Shown here: one piece after another, positions 18,208 through 27,291 of the stretch
Layout: every line of letters begins with the position of its first letter
Position numbering within the stretch: position 1 is the first letter of the stretch
From: Leifsonia shinshuensis
Lineage (GTDB): Bacteria > Actinomycetota > Actinomycetes > Actinomycetales > Microbacteriaceae
Length of the DNA stretch: 64,000 nt
Direction: 5' to 3'
Assembly (NCBI RefSeq): GCF_022606355.1
Contig: NZ_JAHHZQ010000002.1
Span: 124,001-188,000, forward strand
Position numbers and translations under genes: made by a program
The notes under the pieces: model-generated
Database searches by the model: none
Told to the model about the DNA's origin: nothing
Seen by the model: only the letters and a program-made list of their open reading frames with translations

Positions 18208-18328
18208 CGCGAGGAAATGCGCGCGGGGCATTCTCAGGTCCGCGACACGGCCCGGGTCCCCTGCCGCCGCCGCAGTAACTACCGCGCTGCCTGGCTTCGC
18301 CGACGGCGCCGCGACAGGGAGACGGTTG

Positions 18329-18986
18329 CATCGGGTCGTTGACGTGAAGGTGGTTGCAGGTGTCGTAGAAGTCTCGAAAATTGCGCAGGTCGGGCTCGTT
18401 TCCCACGTTCGCTCGGCAGTTGGTTTGGCCAAGGCCCGAACCGTAGGGCATTCTCAGGTCGCGGATGCGGATCAACGTCAAGGAGTTGCATTCCCAGGAG
18501 GCCCAGCCGATACAGCAGTCCGGTGCGGTCGGCGGAGGTGCTGGTCAGCAAAGTTCCAGTAACACTCTGCCCTCCCGTGCGGGCGAACTTCGCCATCACC
18601 GTCGCCGCCTGCCGGTGGGAAGTCTCGGACTTGGTTTTCAGCTGCGCAGCCGTGGCAGTCAGCAGGTCCGCCTTCTTTTGGCCCGTTGTCAGTGCGAATT
18701 GAGCCACTTCGTGTTCTCGTTCGCGGGCAGCGGCGGCGTCCTCGGCCGCTTTCACTTGTGTCTTGAGACTTGAAATCAGCGCGGTGATCGCGTAGACCTG
18801 GGCCTGCTTTGCCGCCTCATTTGAACGTGCGGCCTGAACATCGCCCCACGACGGATACGTGTCGGCCATCGCTTTGGGCACCGTGATCCCGCCCGAGGCG
18901 GCGACGAGGACAGCAATCACCATCCCAGCCCAAAGTCTCCACGAGCCGATGCCGCTCGAAGGAGTTGCGGCGTGACGTCGTAACAT
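18329..18986 (-). pseudogene. internally deleted copy of the coiled-coil/M15-like peptidase gene
   Basis: The first half encodes a signal segment and the coiled coil found at 242-1579 (TYPSWGDVQAARSNEAAKQA). After GLLYRLGLLG it jumps to the extreme C-terminal stretch (LTLIRIRDLRMPYGSGLGQ, then CNHLHVNDPM) in another frame. About 680 bp, including the poly-Ala linker and most of the catalytic domain, are missing. Similar sequence also lies upstream of both copies (near 1640-1700 and 19040-19100), so the duplication was larger than the gene. Confidence 0.85.
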
Positions 18987-19191
18987 TCTGAGTCCGAATC
19001 GTATGTGTGAAGCCGTAGCCTTCGGAAGGAGATCGGTCGTTGGCTCCCCGACGCTAACCCGTGACCGCTTCTCGCTCCCCCGCAACACGCCGTCAACGAA
19101 TTCGGGCGGGTTTCGATGCGATCTTCTGATTAGCGGGATCTTGCGGCGCCCCGGCCGACATTTGCTTTGCCGAGGGAACTGGGCGTACTTT

Positions 19192-19208
19192 TTACCCCGC
19201 CGGGGTAT
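19192..19208. promoter_or_regulatory. CsoR-type copper operator
   Basis: TTACCCCGCCGGGGTAT contains the perfect dyad TACCCC-GCC-GGGGTA and fits (A/T)TACC-N7-GGTAT. It lies 31 bases before the GTG start of the DUF4396-oxidase fusion. Confidence 0.75.
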
Positions 19209-19239
19209 AAGCGCGCTTGTGCCCGGGGAAAGGAGACGC

Positions 19240-21087
19240 GTGCTTATTCAACCGATCGACTATTTCCTCGTTGCCTGGTTTGTTCTGGCGGCCCTTTCTG
19301 CCCTCTACGTCGGAGTGGACCAATTCCGAAACAACCCAGAACCTGGCGTGATGAAGTGGGGCTTCATTCTCGTCACTCTCTATCTGGGACCGATCGGGTT
19401 GCTGCTGTACGTGCTGGTCGACAAGGAACCACATCCGGGCGAACACGAAGAGTTCACGAAACCGTTGTGGAAACAGGGCGTCGGCTCCACGATCCATTGT
19501 GTCGCCGGTGACGCCACCGGCATCATCGCCGCTGCGGCGATCACCGCTGCGCTCGGCCTGCCGATGTGGCTGGACCTCATCGTCGAGTACCTTGCCGGGT
19601 TCGCGTTCGGGCTCCTAATTTTTCAATCCTTGTTCATGAAGAGCCTGATGGGCGGCACGTACCTACACAACGTGCGCAGCACATTTCTGCCGGAATTCAT
19701 CAGCATGAACTTCATGATGGCTGGCATGGCGCCAGTGATGACATTGCTGATGATGGGTCCCGACATGCGTGCAATGGAACCGACAGAACTGCTGTTCTGG
19801 GGGGTGATGTCGGTAGGTGTCGCCGCGGGTTTCGCGTTGGCGTATCCAGCGAATGTCTGGTTGGTCTACAAGGGCCTCAAGCACGGCTTGATGACGCGCC
19901 GGTCATCGACCCCAGGCGAGAGTCACCAGAACCACCAAAGCAGTATGACGGGCATGGGCGGTATGGGCATGCCGGGGGCCCAGCAGCCAACTCGGCCGCA
20001 AGTGGCGGCCGTCGCTCTCGTCGGCATGATTGCCCTTGTTGCGGGGATCTCGGCGCCGTCCACCACGGTCAACATGTCATTAAGCGCTCGTGACGTGGGC
20101 GGTTCGATCATGCCGCCCGGGATGATCATGACGCGCGACACCCCGGGAGCTGCGATGCGGGACATGGCCGCGGTCGACCCAAGGGACGTGACCGCTACAG
20201 CCGCCGGGGACGCCCGCGGCGACCAAGTGCTACAGCCGCAATTGGTCGACGGCGTAAAGGTCTTCGACCTCACTGCGTCGATAGTGAGATGGCAGATCCT
20301 CCCGGGCGTTTGGGTGGACGCTTACGCGTATAACGGCCAAGTTCCGGGTCCGCGCCTGGACTTTGTGCAAGGCGATCGCGTACGCATCAATGTGACCAAT
20401 CGGCTGCCGGAATCCACCACGGTGCATTGGCACGGTCTCGACGTCCCCAATGACATGGACGGCCCGGCCCTGATCACTCAGCATCCCATCGAACCCGGTA
20501 AGACGTTCACCTACCAATACACGGTGAAACAGGCGGGCACATTCTTTTACCACTCGCACGATCACGCCGACCGGCAAGAGGCGTTAGGACTGTACGGGGC
20601 ACTAATAATTGCGCCGAAACGTTCAGCCGATGCGATTCGCGCGGATGTGGACTACACCATTCAGCTCGGCGAATGGCTCAACCGAAACGGACTCACGTGG
20701 CCGGCGATGCCGATGGAGGGCGGGCTGGCGAACTACTTCACGATCAACGGAAAGGCGTACCCGTCCACCGAGACGATTCGAATGAAGGTCGGACAGGTGC
20801 TGAAAGTTCGGTTCATTGGATCGAACTCCGTCGATATTCATCCGATGCACATCCACGGTGGCCCGTTCGAGGTGGTCGCAAGGGACGGTGAGACTCTTGC
20901 CCCGTCGGCGCGGTTTGCTGCCGACACGATCAACATCGGGCCCGGGCAACGCTACGACGTCCTCTGGAAGGCTCGTGCGCCCGGAAAATGGTTGATCCAT
21001 TGCCATATCAATCACCACACCACGAACAACAATGTGGAGCAGGACGGCGCTGGCGGCCTGACCATGATCATTGACGTGTCGTCGTGA
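19240..21087 (+). CDS. DUF4396 membrane domain fused to a multicopper oxidase
   Basis: Fusion protein of about 615 residues. The GTG at 19240 is chosen for its AAAGGAGA ribosome site and because the copper operator lies just upstream. Residues about 1-225 hold several membrane helices with the DUF4396 core (TIHCVAGDATGIIAAAA, then NFMMAGMAPVMTLLMMGPD). A Met/His-rich linker and another helix follow (SMTGMGGMGMPG). Residues about 310-615 are a cupredoxin-type oxidase with TTVHWHGLDVPND, FFYHSHDHADRQ, HPMHIHGGPFE and LIHCHINHH. The oxidase domain is expected outside the membrane, anchored by DUF4396. Copper induction is inferred from the operator. Confidence 0.88.
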   Translation: MLIQPIDYFLVAWFVLAALSALYVGVDQFRNNPEPGVMKWGFILVTLYLGPIGLLLYVLVDKEPHPGEHEEFTKPLWKQGVGSTIHCVAGDATGIIAAAAITAALGLPMWLDLIVEYLAGFAFGLLIFQSLFMKSLMGGTYLHNVRSTFLPEFISMNFMMAGMAPVMTLLMMGPDMRAMEPTELLFWGVMSVGVAAGFALAYPANVWLVYKGLKHGLMTRRSSTPGESHQNHQSSMTGMGGMGMPGAQQPTRPQVAAVALVGMIALVAGISAPSTTVNMSLSARDVGGSIMPPGMIMTRDTPGAAMRDMAAVDPRDVTATAAGDARGDQVLQPQLVDGVKVFDLTASIVRWQILPGVWVDAYAYNGQVPGPRLDFVQGDRVRINVTNRLPESTTVHWHGLDVPNDMDGPALITQHPIEPGKTFTYQYTVKQAGTFFYHSHDHADRQEALGLYGALIIAPKRSADAIRADVDYTIQLGEWLNRNGLTWPAMPMEGGLANYFTINGKAYPSTETIRMKVGQVLKVRFIGSNSVDIHPMHIHGGPFEVVARDGETLAPSARFAADTINIGPGQRYDVLWKARAPGKWLIHCHINHHTTNNNVEQDGAGGLTMIIDVSS

Positions 21088-21119
21088 TTAGGTGCCCGTG
21101 CTGGGGCGAGGAATGTGCG

Positions 21120-21290
21120 TCACATTCTCATTGAGAACATCGAGAGAAAGAACGCGAGCGCGCCAACGGCGACGACAACGAACGCACCGATGATAAGGGG
21201 GCGATGTTTACGTGCTTTTGCCGGGAGCACGGGCTCAGGCGCAGCTCCGGTCTCCCACCAGGGCCGCTCATTCTGATTTTCAGGCACCAC
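21120..21290 (-). CDS. small single-pass membrane protein
   Basis: About 56 residues, starting at one of two adjacent GTG codons (21290 or 21287) behind AAGGAG. The sequence is polar for 30 residues, then LIIGAFVVVAVGALAFFLSM. Not recognised. It is the last co-directional gene after the DUF3566 gene and may end the long envelope operon. Confidence 0.5.
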   Translation of the reverse strand: MVPENQNERPWWETGAAPEPVLPAKARKHRPLIIGAFVVVAVGALAFFLSMFSMRM

Positions 21291-21398
21291 TTCTTCTCCT
21301 TCGCTGCCGATCTGCGCTTGCACCGGATGCCGCTCCCGGCAGCCCACGGCGCGCAACATGCACGGCCACCTCGCGTGCGTGCAGCGCAACCTCGGGTA

Positions 21399-21803
21399 TC
21401 AGTCTTGTCTGAAGCCGATGAAGAGTCCGCCCGTCGCTTTGGAGCTGAGGTTGTAGAGCAGGGCGAGGAGCATTCCACCCACCATGGTCGCGAGCGCACC
21501 GACAAGTCCCACCGCAACCGATGCGACGAACACGGTTCCGAAGTTCACAACCTTGACAACGTTTGAAGCGGAGGATGCCGTGGTTTCACCTGACGGGCCG
21601 GACAGGAGGGAATCGATCTGCTGGAACGCACCGATCTGATTGAGGAACGTCCACAGGAGGGCGCTCGCAAGCACGGTGACTGCGGCCATGATCAAGCCGA
21701 CTAGGAGGGACACCTTCGCCATCGACCACACACTTGTGTAGACCAGGTGAAGTCGGGCGTCGTGGCGTTCGACGGGTTCGCCGATGTTGTCTTGTCTGTT
21801 CAT
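21399..21803 (-). CDS. DUF3566 family transmembrane protein
   Basis: Protein of 134 residues with two long hydrophobic segments (VSLLVGLIMAAVTVLASALLW and VFVASVAVGLVGALATMVGG) separated by a loop, ending LLYNLSSKATGGLFIG. This matches actinobacterial DUF3566 proteins, whose role is unknown. It lies 36 bases after the ccdA gene in the same direction. Confidence 0.8.
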   Translation of the reverse strand: MNRQDNIGEPVERHDARLHLVYTSVWSMAKVSLLVGLIMAAVTVLASALLWTFLNQIGAFQQIDSLLSGPSGETTASSASNVVKVVNFGTVFVASVAVGLVGALATMVGGMLLALLYNLSSKATGGLFIGFRQD

Positions 21804-21839
21804 AGGGACTCCTTCGGGGTGTTCGTCGGGCGGACTGAT

Positions 21840-22583
21840 TTAGATCGGGAGCGTGACCCCGCCGATGAGGGCTTGGAGACTGTAGATCCATACGGTCCAG
21901 AGCCCGGTGACCATGAGAACGCCGATCACGATCAGGACGCTGCCGCCGGCGATGTTAATTGCTCGGATGTGTCGGCGCAGGAAGCTGATGGCGCCCGTGG
22001 CCCAACCGATTCCGAGGGCGAGGAGGACGAAGGGAATTCCGAGGCCGATTGAGTAAAAGCCGGTCAGGATGGCGCCGCGCGCGGCGGATTGGCTGGACAG
22101 GCTGAGCGAGAGGACGGCGGCGAGGGTGGGTCCCATGCAGGGTGTCCAGCCGAGCCCGAATACCATTCCGAGCAGGGGTGCGCCGGTGATCCCGGTCGAG
22201 GGGCGGATGGGCAGTTTCAGGGTGCGTTGGAAGAATGAGAACGTGCCGATGAAGGCCAGGCCCATCACGATCACCAGGAGGCCGAGCAGCCGGGTGATGA
22301 GGTCCTGCCAGCGCACTAGCCAGGACCCGAATGCGCCGAACAGTGCACCGTAGGCGATGAACACGATGGCGAAGCCGAGGACGAAAAGTGCGACCCCTGC
22401 AGCGGTACGACGCCGGCTTACGCGCCCGGTGGACCCGGTGACTCCGCCGACATATGCCAGATACCCGGGAACCAACGGGAGCACGCACGGGGAGGCGAAC
22501 GAAACCAGGCCGGCGAAGATGGCGATCGGGATGGCCAGCAGCAGTCCGCCATTGGCGATGATTGAGGCGAATTGTGCGCCCAC
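21840..22583 (-). CDS. ccdA: CcdA/DsbD-family cytochrome c biogenesis protein
   Basis: Polytopic thiol-disulfide transporter of 247 residues that carries reducing power across the membrane to extracytoplasmic thioredoxins such as TlpA/ResA. The Cys pair is visible in [20 protein letters not shown] and [19 protein letters not shown] start at the GTG at 22583, which has GGAGGC six bases upstream, rather than a TTG 24 bases earlier. It belongs to the operon with TlpA, ResB and CcsB. Confidence 0.92.
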   Translation of the reverse strand: MGAQFASIIANGGLLLAIPIAIFAGLVSFASPCVLPLVPGYLAYVGGVTGSTGRVSRRRTAAGVALFVLGFAIVFIAYGALFGAFGSWLVRWQDLITRLLGLLVIVMGLAFIGTFSFFQRTLKLPIRPSTGITGAPLLGMVFGLGWTPCMGPTLAAVLSLSLSSQSAARGAILTGFYSIGLGIPFVLLALGIGWATGAISFLRRHIRAINIAGGSVLIVIGVLMVTGLWTVWIYSLQALIGGVTLPI

Positions 22584-22629
22584 TAGGTCGCCTCCGATCG
22601 GCGCCAACCCGGTAGTGGGAGGAGTTTGG

Positions 22630-22908
22630 TCATTTCTGGCCGGCAGTGATCGCGCCGGCGAGGATGAGGGCCGCGGCCATCGGATACCCGGCGGCGAGGT
22701 CGACCCAGCCGGGGGGCTGAGCGCCGAAGACGCCGAGGTGGGCGAGCCAATGTTGCAGGCCGACCAGGAATCCGATCAGCATGATCAGTTGGCCGACGCG
22801 CAGGAACCGGCGTTTGCGCAGGTAGCGTGCACGCAATTGCTCCGGCGTTGGTTTGGCTTCCTCGTGCGTGGTACGTCGTCGAGGGGGTTCTGCGTTCTTG
22901 CGGGCCAT
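22630..22908 (-). CDS. small membrane protein, unknown
   Basis: Ninety-two residues from the ATG at 22908 (AGGAAGG ribosome site). A basic N-terminal half ([20 protein letters not shown]) is followed by two hydrophobic helices. It lies between ccsB and ccdA in one direction, so an accessory role in cytochrome c maturation is possible. No family recognised. Confidence 0.65.
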   Translation of the reverse strand: MARKNAEPPRRRTTHEEAKPTPEQLRARYLRKRRFLRVGQLIMLIGFLVGLQHWLAHLGVFGAQPPGWVDLAAGYPMAAALILAGAITAGQK

Positions 22909-22951
22909 GGTTGCCTTCCTGTTGCTGATTGCGGTTGGTGGGTTGATCGGT

Positions 22952-23950
22952 TCAGAGACCGCTGTAGGAGTGCAGGCCTTTGAAGAAGACGTTAACGATG
23001 CCGAAGTTGAACATGACGGCAGAGAAGCCGATGATCGCCAGCCAAGCCGAGCGGGATCCACGCCAGCCGCGGGTGGCCCGGGCGTGGATGTAGCCGGCGT
23101 AGACGACCCAGATGATGAAGGTCCACACTTCCTTGGTGTCCCACCCCCAGTAGCGCCCCCAGGCCTTTTCTGCCCAGATCGCGCCAGCCATCAGAGTGAA
23201 GGTCCAGAGGATGAAACCGACGATGTTGATCCGGTACGCCAGGTTCTCCAGGGTGCCGGAGCTGGGCAGGGTTGCTAGGAACCGCAGCGGTGCCGGTCTG
23301 CCGTCGGCGATCTGTGTCTCTCGCCGAGTCTGCAGCAGTTGTACGGCGGAGAGCGCGAAGCCGATCGCGAAGAAGCCGGTGGCGATGATCGCGACCATCA
23401 CGTGAATGACGAGCCAGTATGACTGCAACGCAGGCGGTAACGGTGCGACTTCGACGTAGTAACGCATGCTCGAGATCCCCAGGAGGATCAGCACAAGCCC
23501 CGTGACGAAGGAGCCAAGGAATCGCAAGTCGTACCGGAGCGTGACAACGAGGAAGACACCCACGATCAGCAGGGTGCCCGTCATCGAGAATTCATACATG
23601 TTCGCCCACGGCACCCGTCCGGCTGCGATGCCACGGAAAATGTCGGCGCCGAGTTGGACGATGAAGGCGAGGACGGTAAGTGAGTATCCGGTGCGCAAGC
23701 TCGCCGACCCGGCCGTAGAAACGCTGGCCCGATCCACGGATCCACGGACGAGGGTTGTCGTGCGCGCAGGACCGGACGCGTTGCCAGCCGCCGATTCTTG
23801 CGCACGTCGGGCGACGGCGCTAGGAACGGAAGCGGTCGCGCGAGCGCTGCGCCGGGCGAGGTCCAGCGCGAAAGCAATGAATGCTGCCGCGTAGAGGACC
23901 ATCGAGCAGATCAGCAGCATGACGGAGATCTGTGACAAAGAATCGGTCAC
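22952..23950 (-). CDS. ccsB: CcsB/CcsA-type cytochrome c synthase subunit (ResC)
   Basis: Membrane protein of 332 residues with about eight helices and the haem-handling WWD-type motif WGRYWGWDTKEVW near residue 255, the hallmark of system II haem lyases. Conserved His residues lie in LVIHVMVAII and YIHARATRG. It joins haem to apocytochrome c together with ResB, whose gene it overlaps by four bases. A hydrophilic Ala/Arg-rich insert at about residues 35-80 is unusual in length. Confidence 0.94.
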   Translation of the reverse strand: MTDSLSQISVMLLICSMVLYAAAFIAFALDLARRSARATASVPSAVARRAQESAAGNASGPARTTTLVRGSVDRASVSTAGSASLRTGYSLTVLAFIVQLGADIFRGIAAGRVPWANMYEFSMTGTLLIVGVFLVVTLRYDLRFLGSFVTGLVLILLGISSMRYYVEVAPLPPALQSYWLVIHVMVAIIATGFFAIGFALSAVQLLQTRRETQIADGRPAPLRFLATLPSSGTLENLAYRINIVGFILWTFTLMAGAIWAEKAWGRYWGWDTKEVWTFIIWVVYAGYIHARATRGWRGSRSAWLAIIGFSAVMFNFGIVNVFFKGLHSYSGL

Positions 23951-25644
23951 GGTGTTCCCTTCAGGTCGGTGTTTCGTGGTGAGTCCTGATCGGCTTCACT
24001 GGTGGTGCGGAAGGCTGCTTGGTGGGCAGACGCCAAGTCGGCTACCGCGTCCTGCAGTTGGGGGTCGTCGCCTCGAGCGAGTCCGGCGTACTCGATGCGG
24101 ACGGGTTTGGCTTCTTCGACGATCGCTTTCACCCACAGGCGTCTGCGTGGCACGAAGAGGGAGGTGAGAAGGCCACCGAGCGCGGCGATGGCGAAGAACA
24201 GCACCCACCCCTGGGCGGGGTCGTGATGGATTTCGAAGGACGCGAACCGGGACACGCCGTCCAGCGTGATCGAGCCGAGACCGTCAGGCAGTTGCTGCGT
24301 CTGGCCGGGTTTGAGCTCGATGGAGCGGACCCCTGTTTTGCCGCCGGTGAGTTGGGTGAGTTTGGTGGTGTCGAGTGCGTACACCGACTTGGGTGCCCCG
24401 GTGTTGATGCCAAGGTCGCCGGAGTATGCGTTCAAGGTCAGCACAGGGTTGGTGAGATCCGGGTATGAGGAATAGAACGCGCCAGTGTTTGCGGTGGATT
24501 TCGTGGGGTAGAAGAACCCGATCAAACCGACTTGTTTGACAAGTCCGTCGGGGACTTTCACGACGCCGAGAGAGGTGAGGTTCGCGTCCTGTGGGAGGAA
24601 GGGGATGAAGTCGCTGAACACGGCGTGGCCTTGCGGGTCGCGGACCGTGATCCGGGGCGCGTACCCATTTCCGAGCAGATAGACGTCGGTGCCGCCGATC
24701 GCCAGCGGTTCGTTGACTTTGATCGTGCGGCTCGTCTTGTCTGGCGCGCCTTGGGTTTGGGTGGTGACGGTCGCGGTGTAGTCGGTCGGGAGTCCGCGTG
24801 CCCGTCTGTTCTGGGTTTCGTAGGTGACCGCGAGCTTGTTGAGGGTGAGCGAGTAGGGGGTCAGCTCTGCGGGGCTGAAGAAGCGGCCGGGGTTGAATGA
24901 ATCGTAAGCGGCGAGGGTGTTGATCATGCTTTGACCCTCGACAACCACCCGGTTGCCGTTGAATCCGAATCCGCCACCGATCCCCACGGTGATCAGGACC
25001 CCGATCAAGGCGATGTGGAAGGTCAGGTTTCCCGCTTCGCGCAGGTAGCCCCGTTCGGCGCTCACTGACAGCTCGCGCCGCTGAGCGGTCTGCACGCCGG
25101 TAAAGGCGGCAACCCGATAGCCGCGTTTGCGGAGAATTGTTGCCGCCGTGGTGATTGCCGTGGCGGCCGTGGCCGCGGAGCTGGCGGCACCCAGGCGATC
25201 TGACAATTCGATGGTGATGTAACCGCTCATCCGTGATAGCCGGGCGGGCGTTTTCGGTGGTGTCGCGCGCAGGGAGCGGAAGTGGTGGACCGTGCGCGGC
25301 AGGACGCAGCCGATCAGGGAGATGAACAGCAGCAGGTAGATGCTGGAGAACCAGAACGAGGTGTAGGCGTCGAAGGCTTGGAGCCTGTCCAGCATTGGGG
25401 CAAGGCCCGGGTTGTTTTTGAAGTATTGGACGACACCGTTGGGGTCGGAGCTGCGTTGTGGGACCAGGGAACCGGGGACGGCGGCAAGAGCGAGCAGCAG
25501 GAGCAGGAACAGGGCGACGCGCATGCTGGTCAGCTGGCGCCAGGTCCAGCGCATCCATCCGGTGAACCCGAGCGCCGGTTCGGTGATCCTGCCAGGGCCT
25601 GGTGCGGGAGGCAGGACGTCGATGTGATCCAGGGGCCTAGACAT
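23947..25644 (-). CDS. resB: ResB/Ccs1-type cytochrome c biogenesis protein
   Basis: System II partner of CcsB, 565 residues. Three membrane helices near the N-terminus (including VALFLLLLLALAAVPGSLVP) and one near residue 500 (WVLFFAIAALGGLLTSLF) flank a large extracytoplasmic domain, as in the ResB family. It presents haem and apocytochrome to the CcsB synthase. It overlaps lgt by eight bases and ccsB by four. Confidence 0.93.
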   Translation of the reverse strand: MSRPLDHIDVLPPAPGPGRITEPALGFTGWMRWTWRQLTSMRVALFLLLLLALAAVPGSLVPQRSSDPNGVVQYFKNNPGLAPMLDRLQAFDAYTSFWFSSIYLLLFISLIGCVLPRTVHHFRSLRATPPKTPARLSRMSGYITIELSDRLGAASSAATAATAITTAATILRKRGYRVAAFTGVQTAQRRELSVSAERGYLREAGNLTFHIALIGVLITVGIGGGFGFNGNRVVVEGQSMINTLAAYDSFNPGRFFSPAELTPYSLTLNKLAVTYETQNRRARGLPTDYTATVTTQTQGAPDKTSRTIKVNEPLAIGGTDVYLLGNGYAPRITVRDPQGHAVFSDFIPFLPQDANLTSLGVVKVPDGLVKQVGLIGFFYPTKSTANTGAFYSSYPDLTNPVLTLNAYSGDLGINTGAPKSVYALDTTKLTQLTGGKTGVRSIELKPGQTQQLPDGLGSITLDGVSRFASFEIHHDPAQGWVLFFAIAALGGLLTSLFVPRRRLWVKAIVEEAKPVRIEYAGLARGDDPQLQDAVADLASAHQAAFRTTSEADQDSPRNTDLKGTP

Positions 25645-26662
25645 CGGACTGCTTTCGCATCGAACTCAGTGGGGTCTCGTGGTTGGGAGCCCCTGCAGGA
25701 TCGTCAATGGATGGAGCGGTGACGGCGGGGTTCGGATCGTTGAGGGGTGCGGGTTGGTGCCCGTCACGGTACGGCGAGTCCTCGGGGTCGGGATGGCGTT
25801 TGGTTTGCACGAGGAAGAGCGCCGCGCCGAGCGCGACCAGGACGAAGGAGGCCCACACGTTGGCGGGAATACCGAGGAGCGTGTTGCTGGTGGGGTCGAT
25901 CCGGATGGCTTCCAGCCAGCTGCGGCCCAGGCCGTACCAGATGAGGTATACGGCGAATGCTCGCCCCCATCGCAAGGTGAGGCGGCGTTCCAGCAGCAGG
26001 ATGACGCCCACTCCGATGAGGTTCCAGATGATCTCGTAGAGGAACAGCGGGTGGAAGAGCGTTCCAGCGGGGAGGCCGGCGGGGAATTTGGGATTGCTCG
26101 CTTCGATCTGCAGACCCCACGGCAACGTGGTGGGGAGACCGAAGAGTTCGTGGTTGAAGTAGTTGCCAAACCGTCCAAGCGATTGTGCGACGAGCATGGC
26201 CGGTGCCAGCGCGTCTGCGAAGGACCAGAACCGGATTTTGGTTTGCCGGCACCCGACGTAGGCGCCGACGGCTCCGCCGATGAGGGATCCATAGAGGGCG
26301 TTCCCGCCGTCCCAGATTGCGAACACGTTCCACAGGTTCGCGCCGGGGTAGAAGTAGTCGCCGGTGTGGGTGAAGACGTGGTAGAACCGGGCGCCGACGA
26401 TGCCTAACGGCACCGCCCAGAGAATGATGTCGAGAACGACGGGGCCGCGGGCGCCCCGCTGAGCGAGTCGTTTGGATGTGATCAACGTGGCTGCGACTAT
26501 TCCGGCGAGAATGCACAGCGCATAGGTGTGGATGGTAAGCGGACCCAGCGTGAACTGGGCGAGCACGGGATCGGGGCTGGGAATGCTGAGGTGGCGGATC
26601 ATGAGGGGACTTTCGGTGAGGGGTGTGCGGGTGGGGGCTCCTAACGTCGCGGAAGGTGTCAC
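25637..26662 (-). CDS. lgt: prolipoprotein diacylglyceryl transferase
   Basis: Lgt of up to 341 residues, transferring diacylglycerol from phosphatidylglycerol to the lipobox Cys of lipoproteins. The signature GRFGNYFNHELFG is at about residues 163-175 and seven helices are predicted, with an Asp/Pro-rich cytosolic tail. The GTG at 26662 overlaps the tlpA stop; an ATG at 26602 is an alternative. It probably serves the lipoproteins encoded in the same operon (TlpA, BNR protein) and nearby (DUF305). Confidence 0.94.
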   Translation of the reverse strand: MTPSATLGAPTRTPLTESPLMIRHLSIPSPDPVLAQFTLGPLTIHTYALCILAGIVAATLITSKRLAQRGARGPVVLDIILWAVPLGIVGARFYHVFTHTGDYFYPGANLWNVFAIWDGGNALYGSLIGGAVGAYVGCRQTKIRFWSFADALAPAMLVAQSLGRFGNYFNHELFGLPTTLPWGLQIEASNPKFPAGLPAGTLFHPLFLYEIIWNLIGVGVILLLERRLTLRWGRAFAVYLIWYGLGRSWLEAIRIDPTSNTLLGIPANVWASFVLVALGAALFLVQTKRHPDPEDSPYRDGHQPAPLNDPNPAVTAPSIDDPAGAPNHETPLSSMRKQSDV

Positions 26663-27291
26663 GGTCCCTGTTCTGTCTGAACGGTGCTGATTAGTGCGCT
26701 GAGCACGGACGCGTCCGGCAGTTGGCCAAGGATGCGAGCGGCGACGCGCCCGTCCTTGTCGACGACGAGTGTGGTGGGGACCGCGTTGGGGGCGACAATC
26801 CCGCTGAACGCCAGTTGCATGGCACCGTCAGAGGCATCGAGCACGCTGGGGTAGGTCACCCCATAGGTGCGGGCGAACGCGCGGGCGGTGTCGGCTTGGT
26901 CCCTGACGTTGACGCCGAGGAATTCAACACCTTGTCCGGCGAATTTTGTGTACGTCTTTTCGAGTGCTGGTGCCTCGGCCCGGCATGGTGCGCAGCCGGC
27001 GTACCAGAAATTGAGGACCAGAACTTTCCCGGCGTACATGGCTGAAGTGGTCGGTTTGCCGTCTTCGAGCTTTCCCGCGAATGCGACGGGTGCCGCACGA
27101 TTCTGGGGTTTGATTTCGGTGATGGTGCCGTCGCCGGCGACGTAGTTCTTCCCGGATCCGTCTTTGTACTGCTGAGCGAGGGCATCGTTGTTGCTGCTGC
27201 ACCCCGCCAGCGTGACGACGAGCATGACAGCTGCGGCCACCGAGGTGAGGACGGTACGGAGCCTGATGGTTCGCATGATGCGGTTAGCCAA
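26659..27291 (-). CDS. TlpA/ResA-like thioredoxin lipoprotein
   Basis: Extracytoplasmic thiol-disulfide reductase of up to 210 residues with lipobox TLAGC and active site FWYAGCAPCRAEAP. It probably keeps the CXXCH cysteines of apocytochromes reduced, taking electrons from CcdA. Its first ATG overlaps the end of the M23 gene by eight bases; an ATG at 27276 is an alternative start. Part of the 11-gene minus-strand operon. Confidence 0.93.
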   Translation of the reverse strand: MANRIMRTIRLRTVLTSVAAAVMLVVTLAGCSSNNDALAQQYKDGSGKNYVAGDGTITEIKPQNRAAPVAFAGKLEDGKPTTSAMYAGKVLVLNFWYAGCAPCRAEAPALEKTYTKFAGQGVEFLGVNVRDQADTARAFARTYGVTYPSVLDASDGAMQLAFSGIVAPNAVPTTLVVDKDGRVAARILGQLPDASVLSALISTVQTEQGP

